DNA of 12,474 bases. It comes from Bacillota bacterium. GTDB taxonomy: Bacteria; Bacillota; DTU030. The stretch spans positions 1 to 12,474 of the forward strand of contig DUVO01000142.1 of NCBI GenBank assembly GCA_012841005.1, given 5' to 3'. A program made the translations under genes and the position numbers. Below are positions 6,259-12,474 of this stretch, piece by piece. The stretch's first letter is position 1. The number at the start of each line of letters is the position of its first letter. The notes beneath the pieces are model-generated. The model searched no databases. It saw nothing but the letters and a program-made list of their open reading frames with translations, and had not been told where the DNA came from.

Positions 6259-6651
6259 CTAACGTTTTGAGAACTGGGGTGCACGCCGTGCTTTCTTGAG
6301 ACCGTATTTCTTCCGTTCCTTCATCCGGGGGTCTCTGGTTAAATAACCGAATTTCCGCAGGATAGGGCGCAGTGATTCATCGGCCTTTAGAAGAGCACGG
6401 GCAATGCCATGGCGCACAGCGCCGGCCTGTCCCGACATACCGCCGCCCTCTACCTTTACCAGAACATCAAATCTGCCGGCAGTTTTGGTTGCTTCCAGGG
6501 GCTGCTTCACAATGGTCTGCTGTACCAAGGTGGGGAAATAATCCTCCACCGGCTGACCGTTAACAAAAATATTCCCACTACCCGCGACCAGCCTTACCCT
6601 GGCCACAGAGGTCTTTCTCCTACCTGTTCCCATGTACTGTACCTGGGCCAT
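6259..6651 (-). CDS. rpsI: 30S ribosomal protein S9
   Basis: A complete 130-residue S9. It has the N-terminal [16 protein letters not shown] stretch, the central [19 protein letters not shown] segment, and the basic C-terminal tail ending [12 protein letters not shown], whose last residues contact P-site tRNA in the 30S head. The ATG is preceded by AAAGGAGG. The gap to rplM is 19 nt, and the pair forms the conserved L13-S9 operon. Confidence 0.98.
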   Translation of the reverse strand: MAQVQYMGTGRRKTSVARVRLVAGSGNIFVNGQPVEDYFPTLVQQTIVKQPLEATKTAGRFDVLVKVEGGGMSGQAGAVRHGIARALLKADESLRPILRKFGYLTRDPRMKERKKYGLKKARRAPQFSKR

Positions 6652-6670
6652 TTAGCTTGCCTCCTTTCCC

Positions 6671-7102
6671 TCAAAAATTCCAGTTTTCAGGGACCTGGGC
6701 CTGGTGTTTATGGTCCGGACCGCGGTAAACCCGAAGCTTCCTGGCCATAGCACGTCCCAACCGGTTGTGGGGCAGCATGCCCTTAATGGCCTTTTCTACG
6801 GCCCGTTCCGGCTTCTCCTGCATTATTTTCTCATACTTGATCCTCTTTAATCCCCCCGGGTAACCGGTATGACGGATATACTCCTTTTGCTGCAGTTTCT
6901 GCCCTGTCAGGACAACCTTTTCCGCATTGATTACAATGACATGATCGCCCGTATCGATATGGGGTGTATAGATGGGCTTATGTTTACCCCTCAAGATCCG
7001 GGCCACTTCCGTAGCCAACCGGCCCAGGGGTTTGCCAGTCGCATCCAGAACGTACCATTTCCGTTGGATTTCCCGGGGCTTAGCCATGTAAGTCGTCCGC
7101 AC
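6671..7102 (-). CDS. rplM: 50S ribosomal protein L13
   Basis: A complete 143-residue L13, an early-assembly protein of the large subunit. Diagnostic features are [17 protein letters not shown] near the N-terminus, [16 protein letters not shown], and [28 protein letters not shown] near the C-terminus. The start is GTG (MRTTYMAKP), with AAGGAGG 7 nt upstream, and it matches the usual L13 N-terminus. A strong promoter lies about 160 nt upstream, so the mRNA carries a long leader in which autoregulation of the kind known for L13 leaders in Firmicutes could act. Confidence 0.98.
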   Translation of the reverse strand: MRTTYMAKPREIQRKWYVLDATGKPLGRLATEVARILRGKHKPIYTPHIDTGDHVIVINAEKVVLTGQKLQQKEYIRHTGYPGGLKRIKYEKIMQEKPERAVEKAIKGMLPHNRLGRAMARKLRVYRGPDHKHQAQVPENWNF

Positions 7103-7253
7103 GTCTATCCCTCCTTGCGAGAAATTCTATTTCCCGTCCCTGGTGTGTCATTTAGGAAAAAGAAACATGTATATCCAAAAAACCATCGCAGGAGTAAATG
7201 CTGTTTCCTCCAGCGTCCGGGGCTGGGTTCGGGAGAAAACCGCATAAACCCAC
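7103..7253 (-). promoter_or_regulatory. Long 5' leader of rplM-rpsI (possible L13 leader)
   Basis: About 150 nt lie between the predicted transcription start and the rplM GTG. On the minus strand there is a GGGTTT/GAACCC stem (7251-7246 with 7230-7225), a small hairpin GCTG/CAGC (7214-7200), and a U-rich run (gguuuuuugg) further down. Structured leaders that bind L13 are known in Firmicutes. I cannot confirm the consensus here, so the regulatory role is inference. Confidence 0.4.
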
Positions 7254-7259
7254 AGGATA

Positions 7260-7288
7260 ATTTTAATATACGGCAGGGGGGATGTCAA
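7260..7288 (-). promoter_or_regulatory. Strong sigma-A promoter of rplM-rpsI
   Basis: A perfect -35 TTGACA (7288-7283), a 17-nt spacer and a -10 TAAAAT (7265-7260, five of six matches) lie on the minus strand just after the truA stop. This is the best promoter in the window. It fits a separate, highly expressed L13-S9 transcript. Confidence 0.85.
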
Positions 7289-7316
7289 GTTGAGAAGGAA
7301 AGGGAAGATAAGCCCC

Positions 7317-8054
7317 TCAATACTTCACTTCCCACAGGCACAGGCCCCTGGCGGGTGCCGTGGGACCGGCCAGGTCCCGGTTTTTGCTGTCCCTTATTAT
7401 GGCCACATCCTCCGGCCTGATCCGTCCCCGGGCTGCCTCCACCAGGGTGCCAACGATTATCCTGACCATCTTATAGAGAAAACCGTCGGCTTCAATGTAG
7501 AGATGCCACAGGGGATCCTGGGAAAAATCCCACTCCAGCCGTTTAATACACCTGACGCTAGTCTTCACTGCCGAACCAGAGGCCCGGAAGGCAGCATAAT
7601 CATAGGTGCCTACCAGGTACTGGCCGGCCTGCCGGAGCAGCTCTGCCTGCAGTTTGTATATGGGATGCCAGGCAAAGCGGCGCCAGAAAACATCGGGATA
7701 CTCCCCACAATCCAGGGTGTACCGATAGAGCTTGGATTTGGCCGAGCGCCGGGCATGGAAGTCAAAGGAAACCTCCTCAGCTCCCCGGACCACAATATCT
7801 TCCGGGAGGCAGCTGTTGAGGGCCTGGGGGAAACGTTCCGCAGGAATGGGAGAAGTGGTGTAAAAGTTGACAACCTGCCCCCGGGCATGGACGCCGGTAT
7901 CGGTGCGGCCGGCTGGTTTTACCCGGACCCTTTCCCGGGTAACCTTCGCCAGGGCCCCCTCCAGGAGCTCCTGAATGGTGCAGGCGTTTTCCTGCCGTTG
8001 AAAACCGTGGTAGTTGGTGCCATCATAGGATAATAGAAGTTTGATGTTCCGCAT
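7317..8054 (-). CDS. truA: tRNA pseudouridine(38-40) synthase TruA
   Basis: A 245-residue TruA that modifies uridines 38-40 in the anticodon arm of tRNAs. The catalytic aspartate is D52 in AGRTDTGVHA. Other family motifs are YDGTNYHGFQRQ at the N-terminus, the FHARRSAKSKLYRY strand, and GFLYKMVRIIVGTLVE near the C-terminus. The frame is open back to a TTG at 8066, but the family N-terminus begins at the ATG at 8054. The ribosome binding site for this start is weak (GGGAAGAG very close to the ATG). About 150 nt separate it from ecfT, with several hairpins but no clear terminator, so it is probably transcribed with the ecf genes. Confidence 0.95.
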   Translation of the reverse strand: MRNIKLLLSYDGTNYHGFQRQENACTIQELLEGALAKVTRERVRVKPAGRTDTGVHARGQVVNFYTTSPIPAERFPQALNSCLPEDIVVRGAEEVSFDFHARRSAKSKLYRYTLDCGEYPDVFWRRFAWHPIYKLQAELLRQAGQYLVGTYDYAAFRASGSAVKTSVRCIKRLEWDFSQDPLWHLYIEADGFLYKMVRIIVGTLVEAARGRIRPEDVAIIRDSKNRDLAGPTAPARGLCLWEVKY

Positions 8055-8082
8055 CTCTTCCCACAACCCCTTTTGCCACCAG

Positions 8083-8097
8083 CCCGCAAAAGGCGGG
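8083..8097. repeat. Perfect 5-bp hairpin CCCGC/GCGGG before truA
   Basis: Bases 8083-8087 and 8093-8097 form a GC-only stem around a 5-nt loop. Neither side has a T-run, so I do not call it a terminator. It may be an mRNA processing or stability element between ecfT and truA. Confidence 0.3.
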
Positions 8098-8208
8098 ACT
8101 ACACTACTTTACACCCTTGCCTCTTCCTGATTCCGGCCTGGCCCCGGCTTTCCTTATAAAGCCTTCACCAGTAGAACCCCCACCGGGGGACAGCCATTGC
8201 TGCCAAAC

Positions 8209-9009
8209 TTACAGCCATAAGCGCTCCACCACGGCAAAGACAAGGATAGCCACCATCAAAACCATGGTATAGTAATCCCTGCTCGCCATTTCCAGCTGTT
8301 TTAAGCGGGTCCTGCCCTCCCCGCCTCGGTAGCAGCGGGCTTCCATGGCCATGGCCAACTCATCCGCCCGCCGGAAGGCACTGATAAAGAGGGGAACCAG
8401 CAAGGGGACCATCCCCCGGGCCCTCTGGATAATGTTTCCGGTATCAAAGTCTGCTCCCCTGGCCATCTGGGCCTTCATGATCTTGTCTGTCTCCTCCAAA
8501 AGGGTGGGAATAAAGCGCAGGGCAATAGTCATCATCATGGCCAGTTCATGGGCGGGGACCCCAATCCGGCGAAAGGGGCTTAACAGTCTCTCTATGCCGT
8601 CGGTTAACGCGATGGGGGAACTGGTCAGGGTGAGGAGGGATGTGGTCAACACCAAAAGGAGCAGCCGCCAGCCCATAAACAGTCCCTGGCGCAATCCCTC
8701 CTGGGTCAAACGTAAAAACCACCAGCTCCAGATCACCCGCCCCGGTGTCAGGAAAAAATTTAAAATAATAGTAAAGGCCAGGATGTAATAGAGGGGTTTT
8801 AGACCCCGCAGGACAAACCGGGCCGGTATCCGGGAAAGGAAGATAATAATGACACTAAAGAGGGTCATAGTTGTATACCCGACCAAATCAGTCACAAGAA
8901 AGAGGGCTGCGATAAAGATAAGGGCAGCCAGGATCTTTGTGCGCGGGTCAAGCTGGTGAATGATGGAATTCCCCGGAATATACTGCCCGATGGTTATATC
9001 TTTAAGCAT
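8209..9009 (-). CDS. ecfT: ECF transporter T component EcfT
   Basis: A 266-residue integral membrane protein with several hydrophobic helices in its N-terminal half and near its C-terminus. The two coupling motifs that contact the ATPases are visible: MARGAD (about residues 182-187) and MEARCYRGG (about 221-229). It is the shared transmembrane scaffold of group II ECF transporters, which join with various S components to import vitamins or metal ions. The ATG at 9009 overlaps the end of ecfA2 by 8 nt. A longer open frame to 9042 lies inside ecfA2 and is unlikely. No S component gene is nearby, which fits a general-purpose energy module. Confidence 0.95.
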   Translation of the reverse strand: MLKDITIGQYIPGNSIIHQLDPRTKILAALIFIAALFLVTDLVGYTTMTLFSVIIIFLSRIPARFVLRGLKPLYYILAFTIILNFFLTPGRVIWSWWFLRLTQEGLRQGLFMGWRLLLLVLTTSLLTLTSSPIALTDGIERLLSPFRRIGVPAHELAMMMTIALRFIPTLLEETDKIMKAQMARGADFDTGNIIQRARGMVPLLVPLFISAFRRADELAMAMEARCYRGGEGRTRLKQLEMASRDYYTMVLMVAILVFAVVERLWL

Positions 9010-9874
9010 GGACCTTTCCCCTTTTCTGCCGCAAAAAGGCACTTATTGCCTGATGGGCTTCTTCAACCGTCAGTATATCCACCCTCATGGTCCCGTAGTG
9101 TTCCCTGAGGCGGCGGGCCAGTTCCGTTACCTGGGGAACCCCCAGGCCCAGTTGCCGCAAATATTCCGCCCGGGCAAAGACTTCCCGGGTTGTGCCGGTC
9201 AGGACGAGTTTACCCCTGTGCATAACCAGTAACCGGTCCGCCAGGCGGGCCACATCTTCCATGCTGTGGGAAACCAGCACCACCGTCAAACCGAAGCGCC
9301 GGTGCAGTTCCTTTATCTGCTGCAGGATCTCTTCCCGGCCCCGGGGATCCAAACCGGCAGTGGGCTCATCCAGGACCAGTATTTTCGGTTTCATGGCCAG
9401 GACGCCGGCCATGGCTACCCGCCGCATCTGCCCGCCACTTAGGTCAAAGGGAGAACGATCCTTGAGGGTAGCATAATCTATTCCCACCATTTCCATGGCT
9501 TCCTGCACCCTTACTTCCAGCTCTTCTCCTGCCAGCCCCATATTGCGGGGACCGTAAGCAATATCGGCAAAAACCGTCTCTTCAAAGAGCTGGTGTTCCG
9601 GGTACTGGAAAACCAGGCCAACCCGCCGGCGGACCTCCTTGAGGCTTGTACCTTTGTGCCCAAGGTCAATGCCATCTACAATAACCTTTCCGGAGGTTGG
9701 TTTGAGGAGGTCGTTGAAATGCTGGATCAAGGTCGATTTCCCGGAACCGGTTTGACCGATTAAGCCTACGAATTCCCCGTCCTCGATTTCCAGGCTGACA
9801 TCATCCAGGGCCAGGGATTCCATAGGGGTGTTGGGCATATAGATATGGGTGAGATGCTCTACCCTAATTGACAT
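9002..9874 (-). CDS. ecfA2: ECF transporter ATPase EcfA2
   Basis: A 290-residue ABC ATPase. Walker [10 protein letters not shown] is at 40-48, the Q-loop FQYPEHQLF starts at 89, the LSGGQ signature is at 145-149, Walker [13 protein letters not shown] spans 165-176, and the switch histidine is H203 (SHS). The C-terminal [11 protein letters not shown] segment is typical of EcfA proteins. It pairs with EcfA1 as the heterodimeric motor on the cytoplasmic face of EcfT. The ATG at 9874 overlaps the 3' end of ecfA1 by 16 nt, and an open extension to 10075 runs inside ecfA1 and looks like noise. Overlaps on both sides indicate tight co-translation. Confidence 0.95.
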   Translation of the reverse strand: MSIRVEHLTHIYMPNTPMESLALDDVSLEIEDGEFVGLIGQTGSGKSTLIQHFNDLLKPTSGKVIVDGIDLGHKGTSLKEVRRRVGLVFQYPEHQLFEETVFADIAYGPRNMGLAGEELEVRVQEAMEMVGIDYATLKDRSPFDLSGGQMRRVAMAGVLAMKPKILVLDEPTAGLDPRGREEILQQIKELHRRFGLTVVLVSHSMEDVARLADRLLVMHRGKLVLTGTTREVFARAEYLRQLGLGVPQVTELARRLREHYGTMRVDILTVEEAHQAISAFLRQKRGKVHA

Positions 9875-10689
9875 AGTTCTTTCACCATCTCTTCCACCGT
9901 TAGAATCCCCGCCGGTAGAGGGTATCCATCCCGCTGCAGGCGAGCAGCCAGATCCGTCACCTGGGGCACATCCAGGCCGATGGCCTTTATCTCTTCCACC
10001 CGACTGAAAATTTCTTTTGGTTCGCCGGCCAGGATAATTCTTCCCGCATCCATGACCAGGACCCGGTCCGACCAAACCGTCTCTTCCATGTAATGGGTGA
10101 TGTGTACCACCGTGATCCCTTCTTCCCGGTTCAGCTTCAGAACCGTTGCCATCACCTCTTCCCGGCCTGAAGGGTCCAACATGGCCGTAGGTTCATCCAA
10201 AACTACACATTCGGGGCGCATGGCTATTACGCCGGCGATGGCGACGCGCTGTTTCTGGCCGCCGGAGAGAAGGTGGGGAGCCGCCTGCCTGAATTCTTCC
10301 ATATCCACTACGGCCAGGACTTCATCAACCCGCCGCCGGATCTCAGCCGGGGGAATACCCAGATTTTCGGGACCAAAGGCAACATCTTCTTCCACAGTCG
10401 TGGCCACAATCTGGTTATCGGGGTTCTGGAAAACCATCCCCACTGTCTGCCTGATATCCCAAAGCCTCCCGGCATCCCTAGTATCCATGTCCTTGACCAA
10501 AACCCGCCCCTTTGACGGCAACAGCAGGGCGTTGAGATGTTTAGCCAGGGTGGATTTCCCCGATCCGTTGGTGCCGATAACAGTGACGAATTCACCCCGC
10601 TTGATCTCCAAATTAATATCGGCCAAGGCTGCCACCTGATTTTCCTGGCCTTGATTATAGTAATGACTGAGTCCGCTAATCTTGAACAT
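9859..10689 (-). CDS. ecfA1: ECF transporter ATPase EcfA1
   Basis: A 276-residue ABC ATPase. Walker [10 protein letters not shown] is at 39-47, the Q-loop FQNPDNQIV starts at 87, the LSGGQKQR signature is at 141-148, Walker [13 protein letters not shown] spans 161-172, and the switch histidine is H199 (THY). The FQNPDNQ segment and the first position in the ecfA1-A2-T order identify it as EcfA1. The ATG at 10689 is preceded by GGGAG. The in-frame extension to 10803 lacks ABC-type sequence. It follows rplQ by about 128 nt and may be read from the ribosomal operon promoter if the hairpin after rplQ is leaky. Confidence 0.95.
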   Translation of the reverse strand: MFKISGLSHYYNQGQENQVAALADINLEIKRGEFVTVIGTNGSGKSTLAKHLNALLLPSKGRVLVKDMDTRDAGRLWDIRQTVGMVFQNPDNQIVATTVEEDVAFGPENLGIPPAEIRRRVDEVLAVVDMEEFRQAAPHLLSGGQKQRVAIAGVIAMRPECVVLDEPTAMLDPSGREEVMATVLKLNREEGITVVHITHYMEETVWSDRVLVMDAGRIILAGEPKEIFSRVEEIKAIGLDVPQVTDLAARLQRDGYPLPAGILTVEEMVKELCQLG

Positions 10690-10739
10690 GATTTCTCCCG
10701 ACGCCACGGCGACCACCTGCTTTTCAATAAAATAGGGAC

Positions 10740-10815
10740 CTCCTGTGGACTTAAACCAGCCCCAAAAAACAAGGGGAAGGGAGCTGGAAACCAGCCAGGC
10801 CACGGTCCCTGTCGG
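10740..10815 (-). terminator. Possible weak terminator or attenuator after rplQ
   Basis: On the minus strand GCTGGTTTCCAGC forms a 5-bp stem with a 3-nt loop soon after the rplQ stop. A TTGTTTTTT run follows only about 13 nt later, too far for a classic terminator. It might reduce read-through from the ribosomal genes into ecfA1. Confidence 0.3.
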
Positions 10816-10817
10816 GT

Positions 10818-11159
10818 TTACTTCACCAGTTCCAAGATAACCAGCGGAGCAGCATCGCCCCGGCGGGGCCCCAGCTTCAGTATGCGCGTATAGCCGCCCT
10901 GCCGGTCCTGGTAATTGGGGGCAATTTCGTCAAAGAGTTTTTTCAGTATATCCTTATCCTGGACATAGACGGCTGCCTGGCGGCGGGCATGTAAATCTCC
11001 CCGTTTGCCAAGACTAATGAGCTTTTCCGCCAGGGAACGAATTTCCTTTGCCCTGGTTTCGGTGGTCTGGAGCCGTTCATAGCGAAAGAAAGAAACAAGG
11101 GCGTTCCTGAGCATTGCTTCCCGGTGGGAAGTGGTACGACCAAGTTTCCTATAGGCCAT
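10818..11159 (-). CDS. rplQ: 50S ribosomal protein L17
   Basis: A complete 113-residue L17. It begins [19 protein letters not shown], continues with [21 protein letters not shown], and ends with [24 protein letters not shown], all characteristic. AAGGAGG precedes the ATG by 8 nt. It follows rpoA with a 30-nt gap, the conserved rpoA-rplQ pair at the end of the ribosomal supercluster. Confidence 0.98.
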   Translation of the reverse strand: MAYRKLGRTTSHREAMLRNALVSFFRYERLQTTETRAKEIRSLAEKLISLGKRGDLHARRQAAVYVQDKDILKKLFDEIAPNYQDRQGGYTRILKLGPRRGDAAPLVILELVK

Positions 11160-11189
11160 GGGACTCGCCTCCTTATCTACATCTATTTA

Positions 11190-12137
11190 CTATTCTTCCT
11201 TTTCCCTCAGGGAAAGACCCAGGGAGGCCAGTTTCTGCTGCACCTCTTCCAGGGACTTCTTCCCCAAATTTCTTACCTTCATCATGTCTTCTTCTGTCTT
11301 CTGGATCAATTCACCAACACAATTGATTCCAGCCCTTTTCAGACAGTTATAGGAACGGACCGAAAGATCCAGCTCTTCAATGGCCATTTCCAGGACCTTA
11401 TCCTTTTCATCTTCCTCCTTTTCCACCATAATCTCTACATCATCGGTGGTTTCCGTCAACTGGATGAAAAGCATAAGGTGCTCGGAAAGAATTTTGGCAG
11501 CCAGGCTGGTAGCTTCATCGGGACGGATACTGCCATTACTCCACACTTCCAGAATTAGCTTATCATAGTCAGTCATCTGGCCTACCCGGGTGTTCTCAAC
11601 CTGGTAGTTGACCTTGGGAATAGGCGTAAAAATAGAATCCACAGGAATAGTGCCAATAGGATCGGTATCTGCCTTGTTCCGTTCCGCAGGCCGGTACCCG
11701 CGCCCCTTGTCCACTGTGATTTCCATGCGCAGGTGGGCACCTTCTTCCAGGGTTGCAATAACCAGGTCGGGATTCAGAATTTCAATGTCAGGATCAGTGG
11801 CTATATCCCCTGCCGTTATTACTCCTTCACCTTCAACATCAATATTGATTTTCCGGGGGCCATCACTATGGAGTTTCAAGGCCAATTCCTTGAGATTCAG
11901 GATAATCTCGGGCACATCCTCCACCACACCGGGAACAGTGGAAAACTCATGGAGAACTCCCTCAATCTTGACTGACGTTACAGCTGCTCCCGGCAGGGAA
12001 GATAATAGTATCCGCCGCAATGAGTTACCAAGGGTCGTTCCGTAACCCCTCTCCAGGGGCTCGATGACAAATTTACCATAGGTGTTGTCCTCTGCCAACT
12101 CCACCACTTCAATTTTCGGTTTTTCGATCTCAATCAT
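11190..12137 (-). CDS. rpoA: DNA-directed RNA polymerase alpha subunit
   Basis: A complete 315-residue alpha subunit. The N-terminal domain (about 1-230) has [28 protein letters not shown], the dimerisation and assembly region. An acidic linker ([10 protein letters not shown]) leads to the C-terminal domain (about 248-315) with [44 protein letters not shown], which contacts UP-element DNA and activators. A TAG codon immediately precedes the ATG in frame, so the start is fixed at 12137. AAGGAGG lies 12 nt upstream, slightly far. Confidence 0.98.
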   Translation of the reverse strand: MIEIEKPKIEVVELAEDNTYGKFVIEPLERGYGTTLGNSLRRILLSSLPGAAVTSVKIEGVLHEFSTVPGVVEDVPEIILNLKELALKLHSDGPRKINIDVEGEGVITAGDIATDPDIEILNPDLVIATLEEGAHLRMEITVDKGRGYRPAERNKADTDPIGTIPVDSIFTPIPKVNYQVENTRVGQMTDYDKLILEVWSNGSIRPDEATSLAAKILSEHLMLFIQLTETTDDVEIMVEKEEDEKDKVLEMAIEELDLSVRSYNCLKRAGINCVGELIQKTEEDMMKVRNLGKKSLEEVQQKLASLGLSLREKEE

Positions 12138-12255
12138 CTATTCAATAACCCTCCTTCTCGTAACCCGCGACGCCGTAATGGAAGAGAGGATAGGGTATAG
12201 AACCCCTGGAGGATTTGAGCAGTACAGAGAGCGGGAACAAAATACCTATACCCAA
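12138..12255 (-). other. rpsD-rpoA intergenic region with an 8-bp inverted repeat
   Basis: The 118-nt gap carries gggtatag (12193-12200) and its exact reverse complement ctataccc (12246-12253), enclosing 45 nt, and the rpoA ribosome binding site. No U-run follows the repeat. I see no convincing promoter, so rpoA is probably read from upstream. Confidence 0.4.
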
Positions 12256-12474
12256 TTACTTGGAGTAGAGCTCAACAATGAGGTGTTCTTCCACCGGCAC
12301 GTCTATTTCTTCCCGTATCGGTAACCGGAGAACTGTTCCTCCCATTTTTTCCAAATCCTGCTCCAACCAGGGGGGTACAACCTTATCTGCCGCCAGTTCC
12401 GCCAGCTCCTTAAACTTGGAATTATTCCTGCTCTTTTCCCTCACCTCTATGACGTCACCTGGTTTAACCCGATA
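12256..12474 (-). CDS. rpsD: 30S ribosomal protein S4, C-terminal part (runs off the window)
   Basis: The last 72 residues of S4 are present. The frame is open at the window edge and begins YRVKPGDVIEVREKSRN, part of the S4 RNA-binding domain, then continues with VPPWLEQDLEKMGGTVLRLPIREEIDVPVEEHLIVELYSK. S4 is a primary 16S rRNA binder in 30S assembly. Its position upstream of rpoA matches the order in many Clostridia. The 5' part lies outside the window. Confidence 0.96.
   Translation of the reverse strand, partial: YRVKPGDVIEVREKSRNNSKFKELAELAADKVVPPWLEQDLEKMGGTVLRLPIREEIDVPVEEHLIVELYSK

Noticed and set aside
7290..8033. Long plus-strand open frame opposite truA
   Set aside because: It is antisense to truA, which has all its catalytic motifs, so it is a shadow frame.
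8083..8097. Terminator between ecfT and truA
   Set aside because: The stem is good but no T-run follows on either strand.
9874..10075. N-terminal extension of EcfA2
   Set aside because: The extension lies inside ecfA1 in another frame and has no ABC-type sequence. The ATG at 9874 matches the family start.

Overview
The window looks like a chromosomal segment of a moderately GC-rich, spore-forming, thermophile-type Firmicute of the class Clostridia. A Moorella-like organism is my best guess, but that is inference from gene order and protein style, not a search. Two things point there. The order rpsD-rpoA-rplQ-ecfA1-ecfA2-ecfT-truA-rplM-rpsI-cwlD is the classic Firmicutes arrangement at the end of the ribosomal-protein supercluster. 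The next genes, ortA-ortB, belong to the clostridial ornithine fermentation pathway. Every convincing gene lies on the minus strand, so transcription runs from high to low coordinates. Start codons are often GTG or TTG behind strong AAGGAGG-type ribosome binding sites.

Region by region, from right to left. 12474-10818: the 3' end of rpsD, then rpoA and rplQ. 10689-8209: the energy module of an ECF vitamin/metal transporter (two ATPases and the T component) with overlapping genes and no substrate-binding S component nearby. 8054-6259: the tRNA pseudouridine synthase truA, then a strong sigma-A promoter and a roughly 160-nt leader ahead of rplM-rpsI, closed by a rho-independent terminator. 6008-5274: cwlD, the spore-cortex amidase of germination. 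5174-3036: ortA and ortB (2-amino-4-oxopentanoate thiolase, coupled by an ATGA overlap) and a small cupin, ending in a clear terminator. 2768-479: an arginase gene followed 16 nt later by a natural Memo-AMMECR1 fusion. 478-1: no convincing gene. It holds a perfect 17-bp inverted repeat enclosing two further perfect hairpins, probably a small mobile-element relic or a structured RNA.

The accessory part may form a metabolic theme. Arginase makes ornithine from arginine. OrtAB performs the last, thiolytic step of the anaerobic ornithine route, giving acetyl-CoA and alanine. The intermediate enzymes (ornithine racemase, ornithine 4,5-aminomutase, 2,4-diaminopentanoate dehydrogenase) are absent from the window. 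The cupin sits inside the Ort transcription unit and the Memo-AMMECR1 fusion inside the arginase unit. Neither has a known role in this pathway, so these neighbours and the structured region at the left end are the places most worth a second look.
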